This document shows positions 52,266-60,968 of a stretch of 64,000 nucleotides of DNA, one piece after another. Source of the stretch: Microvirga sp. KLBC 81. Lineage in GTDB: Bacteria; Pseudomonadota; Alphaproteobacteria; Rhizobiales; Beijerinckiaceae. The notes beneath the pieces were generated by a model. That model was given only the letters and a program-made list of their open reading frames with translations. It ran no database searches and was not told the origin of the DNA. The DNA lies in the NCBI RefSeq assembly GCF_003075415.1, contig NZ_QDAH01000006.1:62001-126000 (forward strand), given 5' to 3'. Made by a program: the position numbers and the translations under genes. Within the stretch, counting starts at the first letter, position 1, and the number at the start of each line of letters is the position of its first letter.

Positions 52266-53386
52266 GCGACAAGCCAGCCGTGTCCGCCCGCGACCGTTTC
52301 CGGCTGCCCCGATGGGGGCAGCGCGGCACGGCTGGCGCGTCCATTCCGGCCCAGCTCTCCTTCGAGAACATTGTCCAGACCTACAATTCCACCGAAGTCC
52401 TCAAGGGCGTGTCTCTGATCGTCGAGCCGGGTGAGCTCGTCTGCCTTCTTGGTCATTCGGGCTGCGGCAAGACTACGCTTCTGCGTATTGCGGCGGGCGT
52501 CGAGGCTCCCACCTCCGGTCGGGTCCTGATGGATGGCCGCGAGGTCAGCGGGCCGAAGAATTTCGTGGAGCCGGAGCGGCGCGGCATCGGCCTCATGTTC
52601 CAGGATTACGCCCTGTTCCCGCACATGACGATCCTGCAGAACGTGATGTTCGGCTTGAAGGACCTCTCCGCCTCGGAGGCCGATATCGCCGCCCGCCGCG
52701 CCCTGTCCCGCGTGGGCCTCGAGCATTACGCCAACGAGTTCCCTCACACGCTCTCCGGCGGCGAGCAGCAGCGCGTGGCGCTGGCACGCTCCATCGCGCC
52801 GAGGCCCGGCGTGCTGCTCATGGACGAGCCATTCTCGAACCTCGACCGGCGCATGCGCGATGCGATCCGCGACGAGACCGTCGCAATCCTGAGAGAAACC
52901 CGCGCTACGACCATCGTGGTCACGCATGATCCGGAAGAGGCCATGCGGATCGCGGACCGGATCGTTCTGATGAGCGCCGGCACCATCGTCCAGCAGGGAC
53001 CTGCCGAGGAGATCTACCGAAAGCCGGTCAATCTCTTTGCGGCCCGGTTCTTCTGCGACTTCAACGAGATCGAAGGCACCGTGAAAAACGGGCAGGTGAC
53101 CTGTCCGGTGGGCGTGTTCCCCGCCCCGCATCTGGGGGATGGCCCGGCCATCGTCTGCGTGCGGCCGCAAGGGGTGAGGCTCAAGCCTCAAGGCTTCTGC
53201 CTGCCGGGACGTGTGGTATCACGCCGCTTTCTCGGCGAGGTCGATCTGGTGCATATCGATGTCCCGGGCCTCGACCGGCCGCTTCAGGCCCGCGTTCACG
53301 ATCCCGTTGGCGTGAGGGAAGGACAGGATGTGGGCATCGAGGTTGATCCAAAGGATGTCCTTGTTTTCGCCGCGTCGGACGCCTAG
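52262..53386 (+). CDS. Orphan ABC transporter ATPase (FbpC/PotA-like)
   Basis: 374 residues. After a 30-residue lead comes the ATPase: Walker A GHSGCGKTTLL, FQDYALFPHM, signature LSGGEQQRVALARS, Walker B VLLMDEPFSNLD and the H-loop VVTHDPEEAMRIADRI. The C-terminal part is a TOBE-type domain (CVRPQGVRLKPQGF, GRVVSRRFLGEVDLVHIDV). This resembles importer ATPases for iron(III) or thiosulfate/spermidine. No permease or binding-protein gene is adjacent; instead it is translationally coupled to scpB and is followed 56 bases later by tatA. It may serve permeases encoded elsewhere. Confidence 0.9.
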   Translation: MSDKPAVSARDRFRLPRWGQRGTAGASIPAQLSFENIVQTYNSTEVLKGVSLIVEPGELVCLLGHSGCGKTTLLRIAAGVEAPTSGRVLMDGREVSGPKNFVEPERRGIGLMFQDYALFPHMTILQNVMFGLKDLSASEADIAARRALSRVGLEHYANEFPHTLSGGEQQRVALARSIAPRPGVLLMDEPFSNLDRRMRDAIRDETVAILRETRATTIVVTHDPEEAMRIADRIVLMSAGTIVQQGPAEEIYRKPVNLFAARFFCDFNEIEGTVKNGQVTCPVGVFPAPHLGDGPAIVCVRPQGVRLKPQGFCLPGRVVSRRFLGEVDLVHIDVPGLDRPLQARVHDPVGVREGQDVGIEVDPKDVLVFAASDA

Positions 53387-53442
53387 GTTGACGGCGAGTT
53401 CATATTCCAAGTTCGCGCCTCTCGGGGCGCAGGAGGATTGCC

Positions 53443-53682
53443 ATGGGTGGCGCTAGTATTTGGCACTGGATCGTTGTCGGTCTGATCGTTGTCCTGCTGT
53501 TCGGACGCGGCAAGATCTCCGATCTGATGGGTGATGTTGCCAAGGGCATCAAAGCCTTCAAGAAGGGCATGAGCGAGGACGATACCGCAAAGCCGGTGCC
53601 GCCTTCCGAGCCCGTGCGCACGATCGATCATCAGGCCGGCACGCAGACCAACGCCGCGACGACGGACCACAAGGTCGGTTGA
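53443..53682 (+). CDS. tatA: Twin-arginine translocase subunit TatA
   Basis: 79 residues: short N-terminus, one membrane helix ([20 protein letters not shown]), then an amphipathic helix with the conserved FG-x-GK hinge ([25 protein letters not shown]) and a polar tail. TatA oligomers form the protein-conducting route for folded substrates with twin-arginine signals. GGAGG lies upstream of the ATG. First gene of tatABC. Confidence 0.96.
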   Translation: MGGASIWHWIVVGLIVVLLFGRGKISDLMGDVAKGIKAFKKGMSEDDTAKPVPPSEPVRTIDHQAGTQTNAATTDHKVG

Positions 53683-53749
53683 GTTCTTGGGTAGCAGCCG
53701 CTCTTCGTGGCTGCGGTGAGTTGAGTAAAGGCAGGGTCGAGGCCACGCC

Positions 53750-54280
53750 ATGTTGGACATGAGCTGGGGTGAGGTCATGGTGATCGGCGCCGTCGCGCTG
53801 ATCGTGATTGGCCCAAAGGACCTGCCGCGCGCTCTGCGGACGGTTGGACAGGTCACGAGCAAGCTTCGCCGCATGGCGGCGGAGTTTCAGGGCCAGTTCA
53901 ACGAGGCCATGCGCGAAGCCGAGCTCGACGAGGTCAAGAAGCAGCTTCAGGGCGTCAACGACTCCGTTTCTTCTCTCAACACGGATTTCAACCCTATCCA
54001 GACGATCCGGGATGAGTTGAAGGACGCTGTCGAGGAGCCGGTGGTGGCTTCGCCCGAAGCCCCTGTGCAGCAGCCCACCGGGGACGCGTCGATCCAGGCG
54101 ATCGTGGAAGGCCGGGCGCCTGCGCCGACCACTCCGCTCCCGCAGGTCGATTTGCCGCCCCCGCCCATGGACGATCCGGCTGAAGCCATAGCCGAGTCCC
54201 TGCGCCGTGAGGCCGAGATCGAGGCGAAGAAAGCTGCCGCTGCTCAATCGGCTCCAGAACAAACGGACGCGAAAGCCTGA
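53750..54280 (+). CDS. tatB: Twin-arginine translocase subunit TatB
   Basis: 176 residues. The N-terminal helix MLDMSWGEVMVIGAVALIVIGPKDLPRALR has the TatB-type Glu and GP hinge, followed by a long amphipathic helix and a Pro/Ala/Glu-rich tail. TatB binds TatC and receives Tat signal peptides. A hairpin (GCAGCC/GGCTGC, about 53694-53714) lies in the 67-base tatA-tatB gap. The stop overlaps the tatC start by one base. Confidence 0.95.
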   Translation: MLDMSWGEVMVIGAVALIVIGPKDLPRALRTVGQVTSKLRRMAAEFQGQFNEAMREAELDEVKKQLQGVNDSVSSLNTDFNPIQTIRDELKDAVEEPVVASPEAPVQQPTGDASIQAIVEGRAPAPTTPLPQVDLPPPPMDDPAEAIAESLRREAEIEAKKAAAAQSAPEQTDAKA

Positions 54281-55083
54281 TGACCACCGCCGTTGAAGAG
54301 GATGAGGTCGAGGCATCGCGCGCGCCTCTGATCGAGCACCTGACCGAGCTGCGCTCTCGCCTCATCAAGGCGATGGTGGCGTTCGTCGCCATGTTCTTCG
54401 TCTGCTTTGCCGCCGCGAAGTACATCTACAATGCGCTCGTGTGGCCTTATGTGCTGGCGGTCGGTTCGCCCGAGAAGGCGCATCTCGTCTATACGCACGG
54501 CCTCGAATATCTCTTCACGCAAATCCAGGTGGCGGCCTTCGGTGCTGGCTTCCTGGCCTTCCCGGTGATCGCGGTGCAGATCTACAAGTTCGTGGCGCCG
54601 GGGCTCTACAAGAACGAGCGGCGGGCCTTCCTGCCGTACCTCATTGCGACGCCTGTTCTCTTCGCCATCGGTGCAGCCTGCGTTTACTTCATCGCCATGC
54701 CGCTGCTCATGCGTTTTTCCGTGGGCATGCAGCAACTGGCGACGGAAAGCGGCCCGGCCATCGAATTTCTCCCGAAGGTCAGCGAATACCTGTCGCTGAT
54801 CATGACCCTGATCTTCGCGTTCGGCATCTGCTTCCAGTTGCCCGTAATCCTGACCCTTCTGGCCCGCGCCGGGATCATCGATTCGCAGTTCCTGAAGGAA
54901 AAGCGGCGCTACGCCATCGTTGTCGTCTTCGTGATTGCGGCGGTTCTGACCCCGCCTGACGTGATCAGCCAGTTCGCCCTTGCGGTCCCCACCTTGCTTC
55001 TTTACGAGGCGTCCATCTTCTCCGTCCGCATGGTGGAGAAGAGGCGCGCGGAAGCCGAGGCCGCGCGTGCGGCGGAAGGGTAA
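54280..55083 (+). CDS. tatC: Twin-arginine translocase subunit TatC
   Basis: 267 residues with six membrane helices. Conserved features include PLIEHLTELRSRLIKA near the N-terminus, the periplasmic FLPYLIATPVLFAIGAA area and the fourth-fifth helix region FGICFQLPVILTLLARAGII. TatC is the core receptor for twin-arginine signal peptides. One-base overlap with tatB couples expression. serS begins 100 bases later. Confidence 0.96.
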   Translation: MTTAVEEDEVEASRAPLIEHLTELRSRLIKAMVAFVAMFFVCFAAAKYIYNALVWPYVLAVGSPEKAHLVYTHGLEYLFTQIQVAAFGAGFLAFPVIAVQIYKFVAPGLYKNERRAFLPYLIATPVLFAIGAACVYFIAMPLLMRFSVGMQQLATESGPAIEFLPKVSEYLSLIMTLIFAFGICFQLPVILTLLARAGIIDSQFLKEKRRYAIVVVFVIAAVLTPPDVISQFALAVPTLLLYEASIFSVRMVEKRRAEAEAARAAEG

Positions 55084-55183
55084 GGCCCAAAAAAGCCTCC
55101 GGAAGGCCGTTCAACCTTGGCGTGAACAACGGGGCGGTCTGTGCTAAGGGCAGGCCGCATCATCAAGCAGGTCCTAGACTCCC

Positions 55184-56539
55184 ATGCACGACATCCGTTC
55201 CATCCGCGAGAATCCCGCGGCTTTCGACAAAGGCCTCCGGAACCGGGGCATGGAGCCCTTGTCCGAGCGCCTGGTCGCCCTCGACGATGCCCGCAAAGCT
55301 GCCGTCTCCGCGCTGCAGGCCGCCACCGAGCGCCGCAACGCCATGTCGAAGGAGATCGGCCAGGCCAAGGCCAAGAAGGACGAGGCGCGTGCGCAGGAGC
55401 TGATGGCGGAGGTCGCCCGCATCAAGGAGTCGATGCCGGAGCTGGAGGAGGCCGAGCGCGCCGCCGACAAGGCCCTTTTCGAGGCTCTCGCCTCCATCCC
55501 GAATATTCCCAAGGAGGACGTTCCGGTCGGCTCCGACGAGCACGGCAACGTGGAGCGCCATCGCTTCGGCACGCCCCCGACGATCAACAACGCCAAGCAG
55601 CATTTCGAAATCGGCGAGGCCCTCGGCCTGATGGATTTCGAAACCGCCGCCAAGATGTCGGGCGCTCGCTTCGTGATCCTCAAAGGCCAGCTCGCCCGCC
55701 TGGAGCGCGCGCTCGGCCAGTTCATGATCGACCTGCACATCAGCGAGCACGGCTACACGGAAGTGAACCCGCCGCTTTTGGTGCGCGACGACACCATGTT
55801 CGGCACGGCACAGCTGCCGAAGTTCGAGGACGATCAGTTCTGGGCTTTCCCCGGCAACTCTCTTGAGCAAGCGGTTGTGGCTGCTTTCGAGGGCCAGCCG
55901 CGTGAGGCTGTGCGGAAGATCATCAAGGATACCCGCTACGGCATGATTCCGACGGCGGAGGTCACGCTCACCAATCTCGTGCGCGAGCAGATCCTCTCCG
56001 AGGAGGAGCTTCCGCTGCGCTTTACCGCGCTCACGCCGAGCTTCCGCGCCGAGGCGGGCTCTGCCGGTCGCGATACACGCGGCATGATCCGCCAGCACCA
56101 GTTCGTCAAATGCGAGCTCGTCTCGATCACGACGCCGGAAACGTCGGCGGAAGAGCATGAGCGCATGCTCACCTGCGCCGAGAACGTGCTGAAGAAGCTG
56201 GAGCTGCCGTTCCGCACCCTGACGCTCTGCACGGGCGACATGGGCTTCTCCTCGACCAAGACCTACGACATCGAGGTGTGGCTGCCGGGACAGGGGACGT
56301 ATCGCGAGATTTCGAGCTGCTCGGTCTGCTCCGACTTCCAGGCACGGCGCATGAATGCCCGCTACCGCTCGGCCTCCGAGAAGTCGCCGCGCTTCGTGCA
56401 CACGCTCAACGGTTCGGGCCTTGCCGTCGGTCGCACGCTCGTTGCGGTTCTGGAGAACTACCAGAACGAGGATGGCAGCGTGACGATCCCGACGGCTCTG
56501 CAGCCTTATATGGGCGGTCTCACCCGCATCGAGGCCTGA
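55184..56539 (+). CDS. serS: Seryl-tRNA synthetase
   Basis: 451 residues: an N-terminal coiled-coil arm (about 30-110, with [20 protein letters not shown] and [12 protein letters not shown]) that binds the long variable arm of tRNA-Ser, and a class II catalytic core with motif 2 [25 protein letters not shown] and motif 3 [17 protein letters not shown]. It is slightly longer than the usual 425. surE follows eight bases later. Confidence 0.96.
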   Translation: MHDIRSIRENPAAFDKGLRNRGMEPLSERLVALDDARKAAVSALQAATERRNAMSKEIGQAKAKKDEARAQELMAEVARIKESMPELEEAERAADKALFEALASIPNIPKEDVPVGSDEHGNVERHRFGTPPTINNAKQHFEIGEALGLMDFETAAKMSGARFVILKGQLARLERALGQFMIDLHISEHGYTEVNPPLLVRDDTMFGTAQLPKFEDDQFWAFPGNSLEQAVVAAFEGQPREAVRKIIKDTRYGMIPTAEVTLTNLVREQILSEEELPLRFTALTPSFRAEAGSAGRDTRGMIRQHQFVKCELVSITTPETSAEEHERMLTCAENVLKKLELPFRTLTLCTGDMGFSSTKTYDIEVWLPGQGTYREISSCSVCSDFQARRMNARYRSASEKSPRFVHTLNGSGLAVGRTLVAVLENYQNEDGSVTIPTALQPYMGGLTRIEA

Positions 56540-56546
56540 GGCTGAC

Positions 56547-57308
56547 ATGCGCATTCTCTGCACCAACGACGACGGCATTCATGCTCCAGGGTTGAAGACC
56601 CTGGAGGCCATCGCCCGCAATCTTTCCGACGATGTGTGGGTGGTGGCGCCGGAGACGGACCAGAGCGGCGTCGCGCATTCGCTCTCGCTCAACGATCCGT
56701 TGCGCTTGCGCGAAATTTCCAGCCGGCATTTCGCCGTGAAGGGCACGCCGACGGATTGCGTGATCATGGGCGTGCGCGAGCTGATGCGCGAACATAAGCC
56801 GGATCTCGTGCTCTCCGGCGTCAATCGTGGGCAGAATGCCGCTGAGGACGTGACCTATTCCGGCACGGTGGCTGGTGCCATCGAGGGCACGCTTCTCGGC
56901 GTTCCCTCCATCGCACTCTCGCAGGCTTATGGGCCCGGCACGCGGAATTCTCCTCGGTGGCATTGCGCCGAGCATCACGGCCCGAACATCATCCGCAAGA
57001 TCATCGATGCGGGCATCGAGAAGGGCATTCTCGTCAACGTGAACTTTCCGGATTGCGAGCCGGAGGAGGTTCAGGGCACGGCGGTGGTCAATCAGGGGCA
57101 GCGCACGCAGGAACTTCTGCGTCTTGATGCGAGGCTCGATGGACGCGGCAATCCCTATTACTGGATCGCGTTCGAGCGTGGCCCGTTCACGCCCGGCAAC
57201 GGCACGGATCTATGGGCGCTCGCCCACAAGCGCATCGCGGTCACGCCTTTGCGCATCGACATGACCGACGAGCCCACGCTCACGCGTTACGCGCAAGCCT
57301 TCGGGTAG
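56547..57308 (+). CDS. surE: 5'-nucleotidase SurE
   Basis: 253 residues starting [19 protein letters not shown], where D8 and D9 bind the metal. Further markers are [28 protein letters not shown] and a C-terminal [14 protein letters not shown]. SurE dephosphorylates nucleoside monophosphates. The order surE-pcm-nlpD is widely conserved in proteobacteria. It is preceded by serS and followed eight bases later by pcm. Confidence 0.96.
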   Translation: MRILCTNDDGIHAPGLKTLEAIARNLSDDVWVVAPETDQSGVAHSLSLNDPLRLREISSRHFAVKGTPTDCVIMGVRELMREHKPDLVLSGVNRGQNAAEDVTYSGTVAGAIEGTLLGVPSIALSQAYGPGTRNSPRWHCAEHHGPNIIRKIIDAGIEKGILVNVNFPDCEPEEVQGTAVVNQGQRTQELLRLDARLDGRGNPYYWIAFERGPFTPGNGTDLWALAHKRIAVTPLRIDMTDEPTLTRYAQAFG

Positions 57309-57315
57309 AGACACG

Positions 57316-57993
57316 ATGAGCCGAGAGCCCTTCTCCGAAGCGGAAGCCCGCAGTGAGCAGGAGGCTATCGGCGTTGCATCGTTCGTCCTGTCGCTGCGCG
57401 CCAAGGGCATTCGCAACACGGCATTGCTGCGCGCCATGGAACTCGTGCCGCGCGATGTGTTCGCGCCGCGCCGTTTCCGTGATCTCTCTCGCACCGATGT
57501 GGCTCTGCCGCTTCCCTGCGGGCAGACGATGACCGCGCCGGGCACGGTGGCCACGATGCTGCTGGCGCTGGGTGTCGCGCCTGGGCAACGCGTTCTCGAG
57601 GTCGGCACCGGCACCGGCTATGTCACGGCACTCTTGGCGCATCTCGGTGCGGAGGTGACGACGGTCGAGCGTTTCAACACGCTGGCTGAAAGCGCAGCCC
57701 AGCATCTCAAGATCGTGGAAGCAGGCAAAGTGCGCATGGAAATCGGTGACGGTCTTGCGGCGCGTGTGCGCGAGCGGTTCGACCGCATCCTGCTCAACGG
57801 CGCGCGACCTGAAATTCCGCAGACGCTGACATCGCTGCTCGGTCCCGGCGGGCGTCTCGTGGGAGCGTTGACACAGGACGGAGCCCCGCGCCTCGTGCAG
57901 ATCGAGCGTTTGCCGGATGGGGAATTCACCCGGAACCTGGGAGCGCCGTTGCGCATTTCCCCGCTCGTCACCGGCATTGCGGCGACACTCTGA
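57316..57993 (+). CDS. pcm: Protein-L-isoaspartate O-methyltransferase
   Basis: 225 residues. The Rossmann-like core binds S-adenosylmethionine through VLEVGTGTGYVTALLA and TVERFNTL, and VPRDVFAPRR precedes the family's active-site region. PCMT methylates isoaspartyl residues so damaged proteins can be repaired. SD context is weak but the gene lies eight bases after surE. It is upstream of the NlpD-like gene in the conserved order. Confidence 0.95.
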   Translation: MSREPFSEAEARSEQEAIGVASFVLSLRAKGIRNTALLRAMELVPRDVFAPRRFRDLSRTDVALPLPCGQTMTAPGTVATMLLALGVAPGQRVLEVGTGTGYVTALLAHLGAEVTTVERFNTLAESAAQHLKIVEAGKVRMEIGDGLAARVRERFDRILLNGARPEIPQTLTSLLGPGGRLVGALTQDGAPRLVQIERLPDGEFTRNLGAPLRISPLVTGIAATL

Positions 57994-58111
57994 TCAAATC
58001 GAAAAATTTTTGCGGCACGGTTACGACAATGTTCATGTCGTCAACCCTTGCTTAACCTGAACAGGGTTTTAATGGCCCCATCGAGTTGCGTGCGGTTGGG
58101 GTAATTAAGTC

Positions 58112-59206
58112 ATGCGTTTGCGTGTGGGTTCTGGGCATTGGGTTGCGGCTTCGCGGATCGCTTTGGTGAGTTTGATCGGCAGTGCGGCGGCTGCCTGTAG
58201 TGGCGAGAGCTTGCGGTTCTCGGAGAACCCGTTCTCGAATCCGTTTGCGAACAGCGAACGCGTCGCGCCCGGCACGCCTACGGCATCTCAACCCGCTCCG
58301 TCCTATGCAGCGACTCCGATGCCGACCTCTCCCGTTCAGGCGCAGGCGCTACCCCCGGTGCAGGCTCAGCCGCTGTCTCAGCCCTCGCGCGTGGCATCGG
58401 CCCCCGTCGCCACTCCGGTCCAGCAGCAGCCCCGTCCCGTCGCGATGACCCCCGCTCCTGCCCAGCCGAAGATGCGCCTCGTCGATCAGACGAAGGTCGC
58501 GGTGAACAATGAGCCGGCTCCTGTCGAGACATCCCGGCGCGTTCGTCCCGGCATGAATTCTTCCGTGCAGCAGGCGCAGGCCCCGGTTGCCGCTCCGGCT
58601 CCGGCACCCGCCAAGTCCTCTCCGATGCAGCAGGTCGCTTCGGCCACGAATGAACCGCTCGTGTCGCCAGCACGTCCTGTCGAATCTCAGAAGGTTGCGG
58701 CCATTGAGCCCCAGCCCGTGAAGCCCGCTCCGGTTGCCACGCAGTCAGTCGCTCCGGCTCCTGCTCCCGCGTCGGCTCCGCAGCCTGAGGCCGCGAAGGC
58801 TCCGGTGGCTGAGCCCGAGCAGACGGCGAGCCTGTCAGCCAGCAACTTCCGCTGGCCGGCCCGCGGTCGCGTCATCGCAGGCTTCGGCGCCAATGGCGGC
58901 AACGAGGGCATCAACATCGCCGTTCCCGAGGGCACGCCAGTGAAGGCTGCCGAGGCCGGCACCGTGACCTATGCGGGCAGCGAGGTGAAGGGCTACGGCA
59001 ACCTCGTCCTCATCCGCCACGACAACGGCTACGTTTCCGCCTACGCCCACAACGGCTCGCTCAGCGTGAAGCGCGGCGAGCAGGTGAAGCGCGGTCAGGT
59101 GATCGCCACCTCCGGCCAGACCGGCAACGTGACCTCGCCGCAGCTCCACTTCGAGATCCGCAAGGGCGCGACTCCGGTCGACCCGATGAAGCATCTCGCG
59201 GACTAA
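58112..59206 (+). CDS. nlpD: NlpD-like LytM/M23 lipoprotein (degenerate active site)
   Basis: 364 residues. A signal peptide ends in a lipobox-like SAAAAC, suggesting an acylated cysteine at about residue 29, followed by a roughly 200-residue Pro/Ala/Gln-rich linker and a C-terminal LytM domain (about 245-364). Three of four zinc-ligand positions are changed: N264 and N268 replace His and Asp (NEGIN), Q344 replaces the first His of HxH (QLH346F). This is the NlpD/EnvC pattern of non-catalytic activators of the amidases that split septal peptidoglycan. The surE-pcm-nlpD order supports the name. No LysM domain is evident, unlike E. coli NlpD. Confidence 0.85.
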   Translation: MRLRVGSGHWVAASRIALVSLIGSAAAACSGESLRFSENPFSNPFANSERVAPGTPTASQPAPSYAATPMPTSPVQAQALPPVQAQPLSQPSRVASAPVATPVQQQPRPVAMTPAPAQPKMRLVDQTKVAVNNEPAPVETSRRVRPGMNSSVQQAQAPVAAPAPAPAKSSPMQQVASATNEPLVSPARPVESQKVAAIEPQPVKPAPVATQSVAPAPAPASAPQPEAAKAPVAEPEQTASLSASNFRWPARGRVIAGFGANGGNEGINIAVPEGTPVKAAEAGTVTYAGSEVKGYGNLVLIRHDNGYVSAYAHNGSLSVKRGEQVKRGQVIATSGQTGNVTSPQLHFEIRKGATPVDPMKHLAD

Positions 59207-59314
59207 GTTCGACGACAGGTTTAGATTGGCTTTCGAGACCCGAGGCTGATCAAGCGAGGGGACGGTGGAGCTCAGCCACCGTCCTTTTGTCTTTATAATC
59301 ATCGAAATCGCAGC

Positions 59315-59416
59315 CCTCATCCTGAGGAGCAGACGAAGTCTGCGTCTCGAAGGAGATTCCAGCGTGCACTGGCGCCTCCTTCGAGACGGCGCTTTCGGCG
59401 CCTCCTCAGGATGAGG
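59315..59416. repeat. 103-bp palindromic repeat, copy 4
   Basis: CCTCATCCTGAGGAG left end, TCTCGAAGGA/TCCTTCGAGA arms and CTCCTCAGGATGAGG right end. It separates nlpD from the convergent AAA ATPase gene. Confidence 0.88.
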
Positions 59417-59437
59417 ATGGTGCTGTTGGAAAGGTGC

Positions 59438-60319
59438 TTAAATTGCCTTGCCCAGGCGGCCCGCCAGATCCTGAATGAACTGCCAGGCCGTGCGGCCGGA
59501 GCGGGCGCCCCGGGTGGTGGCCCATTCCAGCGCCTCGGCGCGGATGGCATCACGGTCGGCATCGAGCCCCAGATGGTTCACATAGCCGAAGACCATGTCC
59601 AGATATTCGTCCTGGCTGCACTTGTGGAAGCCGAGCCACAGGCCGAAGCGGTCGGACAGCGACACCTTCTCCTCCACGGCCTCGCCGGGATTGATGGCGG
59701 TCGAGCGCTCGTTTTCCATCATGTCGCGGGGCAGCAGGTGGCGGCGGTTGGACGTGGCGTAGAAGATCACGTTGTCCGGCCGGCCCTCGATGCCGCCTTC
59801 CAGCACTGCCTTCAGAGACTTGTAGGAGGTGTCGTCCGCATCGAAGGAAAGATCGTCGCAGAAGACGATGAAGCGGTGCGGGTCGGAGCGTAGAATGCCC
59901 ATCAGGTCGGGCAGGGTCTCGATATCCTCTCGGTGGATCTCGATGAGCTTGAGGGCGCGAGCGTCTGCCGCCTTTGTGGCATTGATCTCCGCATGGACCG
60001 CCTTCACCAGGGAGGACTTGCCCATGCCCCGTGCGCCCCAGAGCAGGGCGTTGTTGGCGGGCAGGCCCCTGGCAAAGCGGGCGGTGTTCTCGGCGAGCTG
60101 GTCCCGCACCCGGTCGATGCCTCTCAGCAGGGTCATCTCGACCCGGTTCACCTTCGGCACAGGCGAGAGCCGGCGGGCCGCCGCGTGCCACACAAAAGCA
60201 TCCGCTGCCGCGAAATTGGCCTGGGGAGCGCCTGCAGGGGCTATCCGCTCCAGGGCGTCGGCAATGCGCTTCAGGAGAGCCATGGATTCGGGGGAGGTGA
60301 GGTCTGCGGACATGGGCAT
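59438..60319 (-). CDS. DUF815-family AAA ATPase
   Basis: 293 residues. Walker A GARGMGKSSLVKAV, Walker B RFIVFCDDLSFD, sensor region NVIFYATSNRRHLLPR and an arginine-finger-like segment before the C-terminal helical lid (AWQFIQDLAGRLG) fit the DUF815 group of AAA+ proteins, close to DnaA/DnaC-like ATPases. The family is conserved but functionally undefined. It is the only minus-strand gene in the 44.8-64 kb stretch and lies between nlpD and yajC, as in other alphaproteobacteria. Confidence 0.88.
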   Translation of the reverse strand: MPMSADLTSPESMALLKRIADALERIAPAGAPQANFAAADAFVWHAAARRLSPVPKVNRVEMTLLRGIDRVRDQLAENTARFARGLPANNALLWGARGMGKSSLVKAVHAEINATKAADARALKLIEIHREDIETLPDLMGILRSDPHRFIVFCDDLSFDADDTSYKSLKAVLEGGIEGRPDNVIFYATSNRRHLLPRDMMENERSTAINPGEAVEEKVSLSDRFGLWLGFHKCSQDEYLDMVFGYVNHLGLDADRDAIRAEALEWATTRGARSGRTAWQFIQDLAGRLGKAI

Positions 60320-60525
60320 CTGACATCAAGAAACGGTGAGGAGGCCGTGCTTAGCGCAAAAACCGCCCTCCGGTCCATGGAAGAGGAGTCGGAAAGCCCG
60401 CAGGAGGCTTAGGAAAGGCCTCCAACTTCATTGATTTCGTGGAGTCGATCGGTATAGTCCGCCCACTTTCAATCCTGTCTGGCGCGGGTGGGCCTTAGAG
60501 AAGTGCCCGCCTCGCGCCTTTATCC

Positions 60526-60873
60526 ATGGAGAGCCGCTTGTTCATTTCACCTGCCTTCGCACAAGGGGCCCCCGCTGCCGGGGGCGGAATGGATGCCATC
60601 ATCCAGTTCGTCCCGTTCATCCTGATTTTCGTGATCATGTGGTTCCTGATCATCCGTCCGCAGCAGCGCCGGGTGAAGGCTCACCAGGAGATGATCAAGA
60701 ACGTGCGCCGCGGCGACACCGTCGTCACCTCCGGCGGCATCATCGGCAAGGTGACGAAGGTGCTCGAGGATTCGGCTGACGTCGAGGTCGAGATCGCCGA
60801 CAACGTGAAGGTGAAGGTGGCCCGCGCCATGATCTCCGAGGTCCGCTCCAAGAGCGAGCCGGTGAAGGCGTAA
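60526..60873 (+). CDS. yajC: YajC, preprotein translocase accessory protein
   Basis: 115 residues from ATG 60526 (MESRLFISPAFAQG), with the conserved core PFILIFVIMWFLIIRPQQRRVKAHQEMI, one membrane helix, then a small beta domain with TVVTSGGIIGKVTKV and the ending ISEVRSK. YajC binds SecDF next to SecYEG. It is the first gene of the yajC-secD-secF unit. A hairpin (60885-60917) lies between it and secD. Confidence 0.95.
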   Translation: MESRLFISPAFAQGAPAAGGGMDAIIQFVPFILIFVIMWFLIIRPQQRRVKAHQEMIKNVRRGDTVVTSGGIIGKVTKVLEDSADVEVEIADNVKVKVARAMISEVRSKSEPVKA

Positions 60874-60884
60874 AATCAAGAAAG

Positions 60885-60917
60885 CCGGCCCTCGGGCTTG
60901 AAGCCCTTGAGGGCCGG
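60885..60917 (+). terminator. Hairpin between yajC and secD
   Basis: CCGGCCCTC (60885-60893) pairs with GAGGGCCGG (60909-60917), with an inner GGGC/GCCC hairpin. No U tract follows, so it is more likely an attenuator or RNA-stability element than a full terminator. Confidence 0.45.
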
Positions 60918-60968
60918 TTCGCCGCACCGCGTGTGCGGAAAAAGCGTTTGAGAAAGGTTGAGCTGACG

